Shown piece after piece: positions 31,769 through 43,150 of a stretch of 64,000 nt of DNA. The translations under genes and the position numbers were made by a program. Position 1 is the first letter of the stretch, and each line of letters starts with the position of its first letter. The notes under the pieces are model-generated. The model was not told the DNA's origin. It did not search any database and was given only the letters and a program-made list of their open reading frames with translations. Source of the DNA: Myoxocephalus aenaeus (Eukaryota; Chordata; Actinopteri; Perciformes; Cottidae); NCBI GenBank assembly GCA_038501785.1, contig JBAMJR010000002.1, forward strand, positions 773,501-837,500, read 5' to 3'.

Positions 31769-34700
31769 GGGTAATAGATGCATGAGCTCATACACAAACA
31801 CAGCGGCGATGAAGATAAATGGTGCGCTGGTCTGTAGCCGGAGGGGCTCTTGCATCATAATGTTGATCTATTAGATCCATTAAAGAACGGCTTTCGAGAA
31901 GAGAATATTTGCAGTTTCCAAAGCTGCCCATGAGTTAGACTTAAAGGAAGGCTATCATTTAGTTTGCTCATGAATACACTCTGTTATTCATTCGTCTTCT
32001 GCAGCTCGCTTAGGATTCACGACTCGATCTGAAAAGCAATTCTTGTCAAAGACACTAAATGCTGTATAATTGAAAATAATAAAATAACTGTATCAGCAAA
32101 CAGCTATGAGGGAGGATTTGGACTGCTGATGGTTCAACAATGAGACAAAAACCATATTCATGTCAGCAAACAAATTATACATTTTTCTTACGGTTAGAAG
32201 AACAACAGCAGGAAGTCTGTGATCCCTCTGTGCCGAAAGGAAAACATATCAACTTCTGGATAAAGTGCGGGCGTCAGATGTGCTCTCATTGTTCATGAAG
32301 CACACTGAAGGTTTAACAAATGTATTGTGTGGTTTATAGAAATGACACCTGGCAAACAGACATATAGCTAAGCTAACTTAAACGTTAGCTGGAGTTTGCT
32401 AATGCAGGATACAAAAAATCGTTAATGTACTTTGTTAGTAGAGAGAATGCCAGTTTAAGACACTTCAGCATTTGGCCACTACTTTTCGGAACCGGAACTT
32501 GCCGCCTGGAGGAGACATGATCCACCTGTATTAGTTTAATACATTAGTAATATGACAGCTGAGTGAGTTAATGTTTTATTGTTTTGTTAGCAAACTAGTG
32601 GCAAATGCTAACGTATCAAATGTTTGTACCACTTCAAAAGCTAGCTGTCTGAGTTGGTTCTTGTAGATTCCTTGTTTCCAGGTACCCACCCTCTGCTTGA
32701 CGTAACAAAAAGAAAAACAAGTGATAGAATACAAATAATTGCTTGTTGAAGAAAAGCATTTTAAGTGTAGAGTGATGTCAGGGTTGTAAATGTACCAACA
32801 AATAAAACACACATGTAGTGAGGTTCACACATCACAAGCACTTAATAAATGCAGCTTCAACGGTTTGTAAATAGATATAACAACATCCAAATATGTATTT
32901 GATGAAAAATGCTCTTTCATTAACTAATATTGAGACTGATCTGACTCCATATTCCACTGTCCATACAGGGAGTATGAAGAAAAAAAGCATCCCAATGTTA
33001 AATCCATTGCATTTGCAACTTTGCGCTAATTCTGGTAAACATATTTCATAAAAGACAATCCTGGAAATCACTGGTGAATTTTAAGCAACTTTATTTTCCT
33101 GAAAATGAATGAATTTGGTTCCTATATATTGGTAATGACACGGTGAATGTCTTTGAAGGAAAAACTCCATTTCAATATTTATAAGCTATCTTCATATTGC
33201 TTGCTAGCCTGGAGAGGCATGTCATAATTTTGGTTGTTCAGCTAATAAGGTTATGCCAGCAATTAATTTAATGAATTGGAAATGTACCGGTTGAACGCTG
33301 TCTCTATTTCCCCCATAATTAGTATCAAATGACATGGTTTTTTTCAGGAAAATTCGTAGCAAATGATTAAAAAAAGTACAGCCCAGTAGAATAAAGCATT
33401 ACTCCCAGTCTCTTAAACTGTGCTTTGAAATAGAGTGACATTTCTCAAATTAATATTGGCTCATGACACTAGAAATTAGAAAGGCTGTGAATCAGAGTTT
33501 TATGACAAGAAGGTTCACAGTCAATTCACATCACAGCGATGAGCAGTGAAGCTGTTACATGTTTAAATGGCAGTATGTCTGGCTTTCTTTTTCTTCCTCG
33601 ATGGTGGTTCTAGTTGGCTAAATCATAACAGCAGCAAAATGGATGACTACAATAACAATTGACCCCTCGCTAAGTCCCGAGTAAGAAAACAATGAAATAA
33701 AGGAACAGTGTTACTGTAGAGTCGGTATGTCTTTATTCACTGTTACAGGCATTAAGAAGCTGAAGCAGCATGTGTAGACTTTCAGTATACCTTCAGTAGC
33801 TAGTTTAGCATAGAAGTGATAATGCTACTTAGTGATGTGCTAACTTACTCTGCTAATATTAGCTTATTAGGTTTTTAGGTAGAAAAGATTACAGGTAACA
33901 TTTTAAAAAGCCACATCTCCTTCCAACCTCTTCAGGTAATGAATTACACAACTTTTAACCATGACAAGCTCCAAATCCACCAAACCAGTCGAGTAATAAA
34001 GACACTCTGAAACACCTGCATGAGAGGCTATGGAGCAGAGCTGGATAGCTGTCGTACCCTGGTCGAAGCTGGCCGACGCTATGCTATGATTAGTCGGTGT
34101 GCATCCGAGGGCGGGACTTAGTGAAAGGTCAATAAGTACCTTCATGTTGCATAATAGAACAGCACATGAAAATACCAGTAAAACCAAATAATTTGGAGCT
34201 AATTTGGAACGAACAAAGTTAGCTTGTTAGATAGTTAGCCTGTTAGCTGTTAGCTAAGTATTGGGATTACAGTTACATTAGAGTAGTGTGTATGCTAATT
34301 GCTTACAGACAGGTATTTATCTTCAAAGACCGAAGTCTTCTGGGGTGTCAACAGCGTTCAGTGTTGTACCGATGCATACATTGTGCGGTTGAATAAAGTG
34401 AACATGAAGCCTCGATATCACTAGCCACCTCCCATGAGAGTCCTTATTCACATTTCCTTGTCAAATTAGACATGTGTGGGATTAGATCTGGCAATGTGGC
34501 GGTGTGGCGCAGCACACACTTGCTGTCAGGATCAATCAGAGTGACGCCTGAGTGTGTTGCCAATACCAAGTGTTGTTAAATGTGAAATGTTAAATGTATG
34601 TCTGGTTGACGCAGAGAGAGAAAGAAAGGGAGAAGCATTGATGTGGAGAATTGTGCAGGAAGGACTCTTGTAAAAGGCAAAGCTGTAGTGAGAGAACCGA

Positions 34701-35110
34701 TTGACAGAAGAAAGACATTCATCAAAGTTGTGAAGTGGTATAATTTTTCAACTTGTGGAATATTGTTTTTTAGCGTGCTATCCATGCTAGCTCCCTCAAT
34801 TGATGCTTACAACGTGACTGCCAACTGTTCTTTATTGTTTTTGCCTAAGCATGCAGGTAGATTTGTTCTGACCATATTGCTTTAATTCTCTGGAAGGACC
34901 GGCCAACGTTACCGTAAAGCCGTTCTGTTTTACAAAGACAGTAAACGGCCGTAAAAAAGCATCATGTAGGAGCATCATGGAGGAAGGCCGTTTACTCCAT
35001 CTGGCAAATCTATTGTGGCAAATCCAAAATGCTTCGACATATATCGTCTCAGATGGTTTGATGTCCTGATTATCCGCTAGTCATCTCCACGTTTACTCAA
35101 CTTTACATTG
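31766..35110. other. AT-rich, no gene seen
   Basis: Over 3 kb of mostly unique AT-rich DNA. TTAGC/GCTAA-rich patches lie at about 32355-32400, 33790-33870 and 34218-34260. Non-repetitive AT-rich patches at 33240-33350 and 33410-33500 have the look of possible conserved non-coding elements, which cannot be tested here. No supported exon. Confidence 0.4.
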
Positions 35111-35118
35111 GTCATGAG

Positions 35119-35462
35119 TAGGGTGACCAGACGTCCTCTTTTTCCCGGACATGTCCTCTTTTCGAGACCTAAAAAAAGCGTCCGGCAGGGATTCCAAAAA
35201 CGTCCGGGATTTTGCTACGTGCGGGAAAATAGTTATTACCCCCTTACAAGTTTTGGAAATGGTACGTCCGGGATTTTGCTACGTGCGGGAAAATAGTTAT
35301 TACCCCCTTACAAGTTTTGGAAATGGTATCTCCCTCACGTTCCACCTTCTTGCACAAGCTCTGACTGTAGAGAGAACTGTCATTGGTCGACCGATCTCAA
35401 CGTAAATGTAAGTTCACGGCATGCTACACACTACTGCTACCCCCCCGCGACGAAGTGTCCTC

Positions 35463-35507
<45 letters not shown>

Positions 35508-35547
35508 AAGTGTCCTCTTTTTCACAAACTCAAATCTGGTCACCCTA
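35119..35547 (+). mobile_element. Complete 429-bp hAT-type MITE with 8-bp target duplication
   Basis: Termini TAGGGTGACCAGA and TCTGGTCACCCTA are perfect 13-bp inverted repeats. The first five bases fit the YARNG rule for hAT ends. The 8-bp direct repeat GTCATGAG flanks exactly (35111-35118, 35548-35555). A 64-bp internal block is duplicated in tandem (35200-35263, 35264-35327), and a (TC)n tract lies at 35467-35506. No transposase. Other copies are at 3804-4064 and 5884-6086. Confidence 0.92.
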
Positions 35548-35555
35548 GTCATGAG

Positions 35556-36535
35556 CCCAGTGTGCTGAGAGAGCGACATGTGGGTCGTTGAAGATTGATC
35601 TTTCAGAGTTTGTTAACAACCTGACAGGTCTGTGTGAATGCAGGAGAAGTTACATGCAGTTTAAAAGCTCTACAGTGCATGATTCATGTTCCCCACATAA
35701 CCAGCTGCTCTTGCTGTCAGTTATATAACCGTTTAGCAGCTATGAAACAGGACATTTCTTCATTTTAGAGAGATGTGGAGATGATTGAGAATAAAGTTGC
35801 AAATGAAGACTCCAACAGTGTACTATTGTACACCCAACAAGCCCAAAGAGGTAATCAAGACGAGATTTATTTTCCGTAGCTCAGGCTGGTGTGAGATGTT
35901 AGAATTAATTATAAGAAAAGGATCAATTCTACACATTAACCAAAGTACCTCTATAATCCGAGTTAAGACTTTGTACAAGTGAGATGTGAGGAAAGATGTC
36001 GAAGCCAAACCTTTCACACAAACTCCACTAATGAAAGCTGCTGTGACATACCTCCTTCAATGGGGTGCCTCATTAAAACCAGTGAGGATCAGCAGCAGCT
36101 TGATGGATCAGTACTGACATTTTAAAACTGATGATGGATCAGTTTTCTTTTAGCAATTTTAAAAGTTCAGAAGAATGTTCAACTTTTTGACTGTGATGGG
36201 TTCATTAAGAGGAGAAATATAATTAATTAAAAGTTGATAAAGCAAACTTCCACTGTTATTGCAATAAAAGAGTTAAAGATATAAATAGGGTTTCGGTAAT
36301 CATATAAGCCTGTGAATGTCTTGCTTTTGTTCCCTTTCTCTTTCCAGAGGACATGATGAGAACAGTTGGCAGCTCTGAAGATCACAGCCTTGTGTGTGAG
36401 GGAAAGTGTAAGTCTCAACAACAACTGGATGAATTTAATTAATCCCTGTGACGTGGTGCCCACAGGATCAACTGTCATTACTGTGGTGACCTCGTCCCAT
36501 GACTTGACATCTAGTGCATCAGGTCCAATGTTATT
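35556..36535. other. No gene seen
   Basis: Unique-looking AT-leaning sequence; antiparallel short ORFs only. Confidence 0.4.
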
Positions 36536-36605
36536 ACCATCAGCCCCAGCTGTACTTTGTTCGCTAATTAGCAAACGTTAGCATGCTAACAAGCTAAACA
36601 AAGAT
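36536..36605 (+). repeat. Fragment of a 'GTTAGCATGCTAAC' dispersed repeat
   Basis: CAGCCCCAGCTGTACTTTGT followed by CTAATTAGCAAACGTTAGCA TGCTAAC has the form of a common fish dispersed repeat (recognised from memory). Short fragment only. Confidence 0.4.
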
Positions 36606-37034
36606 GTTGACCAAACGCATTCATGCGTAGCATTACAGTACAGTCTGACTTATTTGATGCACAGCATGCCAAGTGAGGTATATTTTAGGCTAGTCTATAT
36701 TACATGCATAATAAAAAATGGATACAACCAACTTGAGCACACCTGTTGTTTACGATAGTATTAAAAAGGTTATGTAATCAACAGCACCAAAACTAAAATA
36801 ACATACGCATTATGTGTATAATTACGCGGATAAGGGACATTTTTTGAGGAGAAACAATAATTAATATGACGAGAGATTAAAGACAGGGTTGCTAATGTTC
36901 TTCGAAAACATGTATGTTATGTTTGTTTAAATTCTTGTAACATGCCGACAGCAATTCATAAATAAAATGCTCTGACCAAAAAAAGAAAAAAATGCGCTAT
37001 CTGTGTCGCAGAACTGTAATAAACCCGCCGGTAC

Positions 37035-37848
37035 CAATCTGTCTACCTGCCTTCCTGTCTACGTGCATCCTGCCTGCCTGTCTGCCTGTGCACTCATTAC
37101 TCGATACTGGAGTTCTATCTATCTGTGTTTGTCTACCTGCTTCCTGTCTACCTGCGTTTGTCTACCTGCGTTTGTCTACCTGCTTCCTGTCTACCTGCGT
37201 TTGTCTACCTGCGTTTGTCTACCTCCTTCCTGTCTACCTGCGTTTGTCTACCTGCGTTTGTCTACCTGCTTCCTGTCTACCTGCGTTTGTCTACCTGCGT
37301 TTGTCTACCTCCTTCCTGTCTACCTGCTTCCTGTCTACCTGCGTTTGTCTACCTGCGTTTGTCTACCTGCTTCCTGTATACCTGCTTCCTGTCTACCTGC
37401 GTTTGTCTACCTCCTTCCTGTCTACCTGCGTTTGTCTACATCCTTCCTGTCTACCTGCGTTTGTCTACCTGCGTCCTATCTACCTGTGTTTGTCTACCTG
37501 CGTTTGTCTACCTCCTTCCTGTCTACCTGCATTTGTCTACATCCTTCCTGTCTACCTGCGTTTGTCTACCTGCGTCCTGTCTACCTGCATTTGTCTACCT
37601 GCGTCCTGTCTACCTGTGTTTGTCTACCTGCGTTTGTCTACCTGCTTCCTGTCTACCTGTGTTTGTCTACCTGCTTCCTGTCTACCTGCGTTTGTCTACC
37701 TGCGTCCTGTCTACCTGCGTTTGTCTACCTGCGTTTGTCTACCTGCTTCCTGTCTACCTGCTTCCTGCCTACCTGCGTCCTGTCTACCTGCTTCCTGTCT
37801 ACCTGCGTCCCGTCTACCTGCCTACATACCTACCTGCCTGTCTGCCTT
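37035..37848. repeat. 14/15-bp minisatellite (CTACCTGCGTTTGT / CTACCTGCTTCCTGT)
   Basis: About 800 bp of two interleaved unit types: a 14-bp unit CTACCTGCGTTTGT and a 15-bp unit CTACCTGCTTCCTGT with a CTACCTCCTTCCTGT variant. The types often follow an A-A-B rhythm. No unit contains a stop in any plus frame, so all three frames stay open for 278 to 298 codons as Cys/Leu/Pro-rich phantom proteins. A 23-bp flanking segment, CACTCATTACTCGATACYGG AGT, occurs near the left end (37091-37113) and at the right end (37849-37871). Confidence 0.95.
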
Positions 37849-37871
37849 CACTCATTACTCGATACCGGAGT

Positions 37872-40552
37872 CTTTTACGAGCTGCTAGCTTGACAGCTGC
37901 ACTAACAGTAGCCATGTTTGTTGTTTTACGCATAATGATATTTTTGGGGGAGTGGCTTTGAGCGAGGCCTAAAGGGACAGACTGTCAGGGTTGATGCACT
38001 TTTAAAGCTAGTGCTGCTAGCTGCTAACACTGGAAATGAGTTGACGACACTGGGCTGGTTTTTTAGTCAAATCTAGCGTAACTTGAGGTACTTTTAGTTT
38101 CTCAAGCTGACCTACCCTAGCTTTAAGACCAGTGATGATTTAACCGTATGTTTTGCATCTGTCTGTGGTTGCTTTACTGACAGACAGCAGACCCCTGGCT
38201 CTGCTGTCCAGAATGCCCCAGAACAACACCTAACCTCAGTCTCAGGCCACTCTTTGTAGACAAGACACATCTAAAATAGCTCTCATCGATTTGACCCCTT
38301 TAATGATACACACAGTTTATTCTGAACAGTCTACAGTCGCAGACACCCAGCAGATAAAGGGGCCCACCAGTGGGTGGCACTTTTATAGCTGATTTAAGTT
38401 GCCAAACCAGGTGAGTCAGTCATTCTTATTGGTGCTGTGGGGTTTGTTTTTAGACTCATAGCTGCAGCATCCAGGGAGAAATACTGGGGGTGACATTTAA
38501 CAGAAAAATCTATACAGTTATGACTCAATTCTGCTGGGTTGCGCAGGTAGTTCTGTGTGATATCAACATTCATCTGCGTTGGTTTTGTCGTGTTGAAACA
38601 TTTTCAGATGCACCCCAATTAGCTGTAATTTGTTTTAACACCATAAATGGTTTATCATTTTGCCGTTTTATGTTCCGGGTAATTCCGCTGCAGCATTGTA
38701 AAGTCTAACAAAGAGGGACTCAGTACCGCATAGGGAATATTTACTGTTCCACCTGCTGTTGGGTTTATTCACACTGTCTTTCCTCTCATCTCCCTGCCGA
38801 TCAGTCTTCCTGTCAGTTTGCTCATAAGTTATTAAAAAGCCCATTACCGGAGCATGATTTTGATCGTAACAGGAACACAATATAAAAATAATCCGTTACG
38901 GTGATCATGGACAACAACTGTTAGCGGCTCACAGTCCAAAGCACCACGTCTCTGTGCGTCCTCGTATGTTGTAGCATGTTTCATTAGCATGTGGGGAAAG
39001 CCAGGAGCAGCTGTCACTCTTCCTTCATCACTCTGATTGGCAGAGTGCTTTTTTTCTCAGAGTGTCACAGTCTCCAGTACAGAGTTCATTATGATGGAAG
39101 ATGCTGCAAAGAAACGCGACAGAGAATAATCCACTGCACATAATCAACTGAATCTCCAGAAAATCTGCAAAACAAAATCACTTTTGGATGAATTCAGATA
39201 CGACTCATATTTGTGTGTTCACAATTTCCCCATTGAAGCCCTGAGAGCCCCTGCTGTGCCACACTGTGGTATTCTGTCACATGCCATATCTCGATAGTAT
39301 TAAAAAAAAACATTACAGCGCTAGTGCGGATGCATGTACATCTTTATGACTTCTAAAGACGCATCATGAATAGGTGTAAAGGGTTATCACATGTTGCTGC
39401 CTGTGCTTTTGGTCGGCTCTGTTGCTGATTGATGTTACACAATCGGGATTCCTCCCGTCCTGAACTCATTAGCTGCAGCGTTTGCTATTCCAAGTGCAAA
39501 GTGTCATAATCCTCCACAGCACTGACTTTTCTTCAGCAAAGAAAAACAAGGACAATGTTTTCCACGTACACATCTCATGTGACGACTTCATGGAGATGAA
39601 CTTGTAAATCCTTTCATAAAAGATATGACTCGATCAATATTTATGAAGCTATTCAAGACATTGTAGTATAGTATATAGGCTACATTTTCTTGTCAAATCA
39701 TTATGATACATTACAGCTGTCAAAAGTATGGATTTAGCCCCTTCACAAATACTTCTTTAGACAATGAAAAAGCCAAATAAATTCCCCTGCAGCACCTTCT
39801 AGGGACAGAAATCACAAGCTTCATCGCATTGTGCGATATTATATTGATTATTTGAACAAGGATGCAATATTTGCTGAAGTCTGCCACGGTATAATTTTGA
39901 TTTGATTCAATTCAGGCGCATATGATCGATATGAGACGAAATATTTCCATTTAACATGTTACATATATATTATCTCACAAAACAAAACCCAAAATATGAT
40001 TTGACAATTGTATCACTGCTCTATTCATGAAAATGATAAAAATTATCAAACCAGACCTCCTGGTTTCCAAGCAGGAAACTCTGACATTATCCATTTTACC
40101 TCATGTAGTGTTTGAGTTGTGAAACATGCTGTAATAAAACTGTAGCTGCCATTTTTTATTTGCGCTTGTAAGAAGTTATTTCAAACATGCGGTTGACTAC
40201 AAGCCAAATCCTCCCATGTCTTTTAACAGAGTTATCACGGATGCATAAATGTTTTCATAAAAGTCATATTTTTAATTCCCTTCGCTGATGGCATTGCAAT
40301 TATTGTAACACGTCTGGAGATGTTTGCAAGACTTGCCATATAAACATCTGTTTGCTGCGGGTCACCATGTTTTCCAGTGGTTTTTTTAGATCGAAAGACG
40401 GGAATACCGACTCAAAATGATCGACTTCTGACGTGCAATGGATTACAGCACGAGCCCGTTAGCTTTAATCAGCGTGTGGTAAGCGGGACACGGGAACTTG
40501 GCCTGGATCTGGAGCAGTTGTTGCATTAATTCACAGACAAACTACTAAATGT
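37872..40552. other. No gene seen
   Basis: About 2.7 kb of unique-looking sequence, AT-rich from 39150. No ORF with a recognisable domain, no tandem array. Confidence 0.4.
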
Positions 40553-40615
40553 AGATCAAACCGCCGATCCTCTGATTGAAGGATGACCCTGCTCACCACA
40601 AAGCCACGGTCACCC
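40553..40615 (-). mobile_element. tRNA-like head of a truncated SINE
   Basis: On the minus strand GGGTGACCGTGGCTTTGTGG TGAGCAGGGT and AATCAGAGGATCGGCGGTTTGATC match the head of the SINE at 61373 closely, including the B box region. Truncated after the B box. Confidence 0.65.
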
Positions 40616-41880
40616 AAAAGATGATGCTATCGGTGTTGACAATTGTCAACGATCAGATTGGAAAGTGGACTCAATCCATCGATCCAAATCGATGGATTGT
40701 CGCACACCTTCTGATAGACTTTTAGTGGAGGCAAGTTAAAGGCAGGCAAAACTTTTCTGAGATAAAAACAATTTAAATCCTTGGGTTTATTCCCAAAATA
40801 AAACAAAAAGCAGCACCTCGCATTCTTTTATGTCACATCTTAACAGGAGGTGGGCGTTGTAATTTTCCTTTGAAGAGGCGCGCTCTCTCGACAAAACACT
40901 GTTTGTTTATGCATCGCCTCTCTGTTTTCTCCAAGATGCCCTTGTGTGTAATTGGCAGAGCCCTGTGATTTCTTTCGTACTTGTAGGGTTGTAACGGGGG
41001 TGTTGGTGGGAGGCGGGCGAGAGGCGAGGGGGTTATAAATTACTCCTCATAACAGCAGATCTCCTGGGGATCATTAATATTCATTGAACACCACACGGTC
41101 AACACAAAACGCAACACAGACCGGAGTGGGTACAAAACATCACATACATAAATTTACATGAAGAACGTGAACACTATACTGGAGCTACAGGCTGCTATAC
41201 ATGCTCTTATTGTGAAAGCGACAGTCATAGCTCACGAGGGCCAGGAGCAAGCGAGGACAACACTCTCCAAAGCTGAGGTGTACATGTGAGAGGTGTTTCA
41301 ATAAGACAATACATCAGAGAAATGCAATGTTTTTGCCTGTCCCATTAATATTCCCGTCACACAGTTCTGTCTCTCCCCGTCCTTATGCAGCCCTCCTGTT
41401 CACCAGAGGGGTTTCTCAGGGAATCACCCGTCAAGTGCTGTCCCAAATTATAAGTCTGCTCTAGTATGGTTCAGGTAAATACAACAAGTCTTTGTTTCTG
41501 GTGATTAAACACGGATGAAACAGCAGCAACACACTGGCCCTTTAAAGTGACCTCTTCACCCATTATTGATGGGGTTCTTAATTTATCTGTCTTTGGATGA
41601 TTCAATATCTTTGCTGGCTAAACCTGGAGTTTTGTCTCCAGATGTGTTTCGAACTTACATCTGTGAAACTACATTAATATTGCTATGACAATGAGCCGTC
41701 TTCATCAGCTGTGGGTTGAAAATGCGATATAGAAATGCACATCACACAACATCTTGTTGTTATTCCCTCACTGAAGAGCTCGGCCTCTCCGCTCTCCTCT
41801 CTTTGCTCGACCGAGCAGCCTGAGAGATTCTTCACTTCAAAGTCTGAAGAGGTCCGCTGGGTTCAGCACTCCACCACCTG

Positions 41881-41884
<4 letters not shown>
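40616..41884. other. No gene seen
   Basis: Unique-looking sequence up to the GT array; 40990-41035 is G-rich. No supported exon. Confidence 0.4.

Positions 41885-41960
<76 letters not shown>
41885..41960. repeat. (TG)n microsatellite
   Basis: About 76 bases of uninterrupted TG. Confidence 0.98.
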
Positions 41961-41961
<1 letters not shown>

Positions 41962-42807
41962 CCGTATATCATGACATATCCAAACCACAGCTTCTTGGCT
42001 CTCTGCAAAGTTCTGAAGGGAACTCCATTCACTCGGTCAGAGTATTCCTTATAACATTGTATTATATTCTATGAGTATAATAATCCACCTGTAAATATTC
42101 AATCCATATCATCTGACCACCTGTCTATAGGACCATAATGACATCTCTATAATGGTTAATAATAGATAATAGTAATAGTTTGAATATGATCACCTGATTT
42201 TGGGAGTCCTATTATTTCATATTTAATTTTTTATTTTTATTTTGTTGTCATATTTGGTATTGTTTAATTATCTTGTAGTTATTTTAGTTTTTAGTGAAAT
42301 GTTTTGTCTAATTGTGCTTGGGGTTATTCCTAATGAGAATAATTCATTGTCTATATTTTATTTCTTCATTTCTTCATTCCAGACCTAACTCAGGTACTTT
42401 GTTTTTCATCTATAGTCCATTGAATGCTATTTATTTCAGATCCCCCTGGTTTGTGTTGGCCGAATATAAAAAATCCCCTCTTTGATTGTTCAAAATGGGC
42501 TGAAAATATTTTGCATTGTTATTGGACTCTAACCTGATTTCCCTTAAGAAGAAAAGGCTCAGCTGAGTTTTGTGCAGTAATATTCAGCGGAGCGGCTCAG
42601 AATATAAATGACTGCAGAATCCATGTAAAGGTATTATGCTAAGCCTGTAGAATATAATATAATACCATTGAGAGGAGGAGATGAGAACAGACGGAAACAG
42701 TGAACTCTATTATTATGTAGTCATGCAGCTGAGGCAAAGAGCACTGCGGCCAATCAGACGCAGGCAGGAAAGCTATATATAGTATTTTATATATATATTT
42801 GGCGGCC
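41961..42807. other. No gene seen
   Basis: AT-rich unique-looking sequence, with a short TATATA run at 42770-42800. Confidence 0.4.
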
Positions 42808-43150
42808 ACATGAAGCATAGACTTCCATACAACCAGAGGAGTCACCCCCTGGTGGTCAGGAGAGAGAATGCAGCTTTAACACATGAAGCATAGACTTCTA
42901 TACAACCAGAGGAGTCTCCCCCTGGTGGTCAGGAGAGATAATGCAGCTTTAACACATGAAGCATAGACTTCTATACAACCAGAGGAGTCACCCCCTGGTG
43001 GTCAGGAGAGATAATGCAGCTTTAACACATGAAGCATAGACTTCTATACAACCAGATGAGTCACGCCCTGGTGGTCAGGAGAGATAATGCAGCTTTAACA
43101 CATGAAGCATAGACTTCTATACAACCAGATGAGTCACGCCCTGGTGGCAC
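42808..43150. repeat. 73-bp tandem repeat, 4.7 copies, with CTCF-like core
   Basis: Unit starts are at 42808, 42881, 42954, 43027 and 43100, a period of exactly 73 bp; the fifth copy is cut at 43148. Each unit holds ACATGAAGCATAGACTTCTA, CAACCAGAGGAGTCACC, CCCTGGTGGTCAGGAGAG and ATGCAGCTTTAAC. The complement of TCACCCCCTGGTGG is CCACCAGGGGGTGA, which matches the CTCF core CCASYAGRKGGCRS at 12 of 14 positions in the best copies and 11 in the last two. A lone diverged copy lies at about 4219-4266. Confidence 0.9.

Noticed and set aside
36992..37961. Three overlapping plus-strand ORFs of 278 to 298 codons, Cys/Leu/Pro-rich
   Set aside because: They are the three frames of one 14/15-bp minisatellite. 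All frames are open only because the unit has no stop; no domain and no coding bias for one frame.
40553..40615. tRNA gene
   Set aside because: Has A- and B-box-like sequence but no full cloverleaf. It matches the head of the SINE at 61373 and is a truncated SINE.
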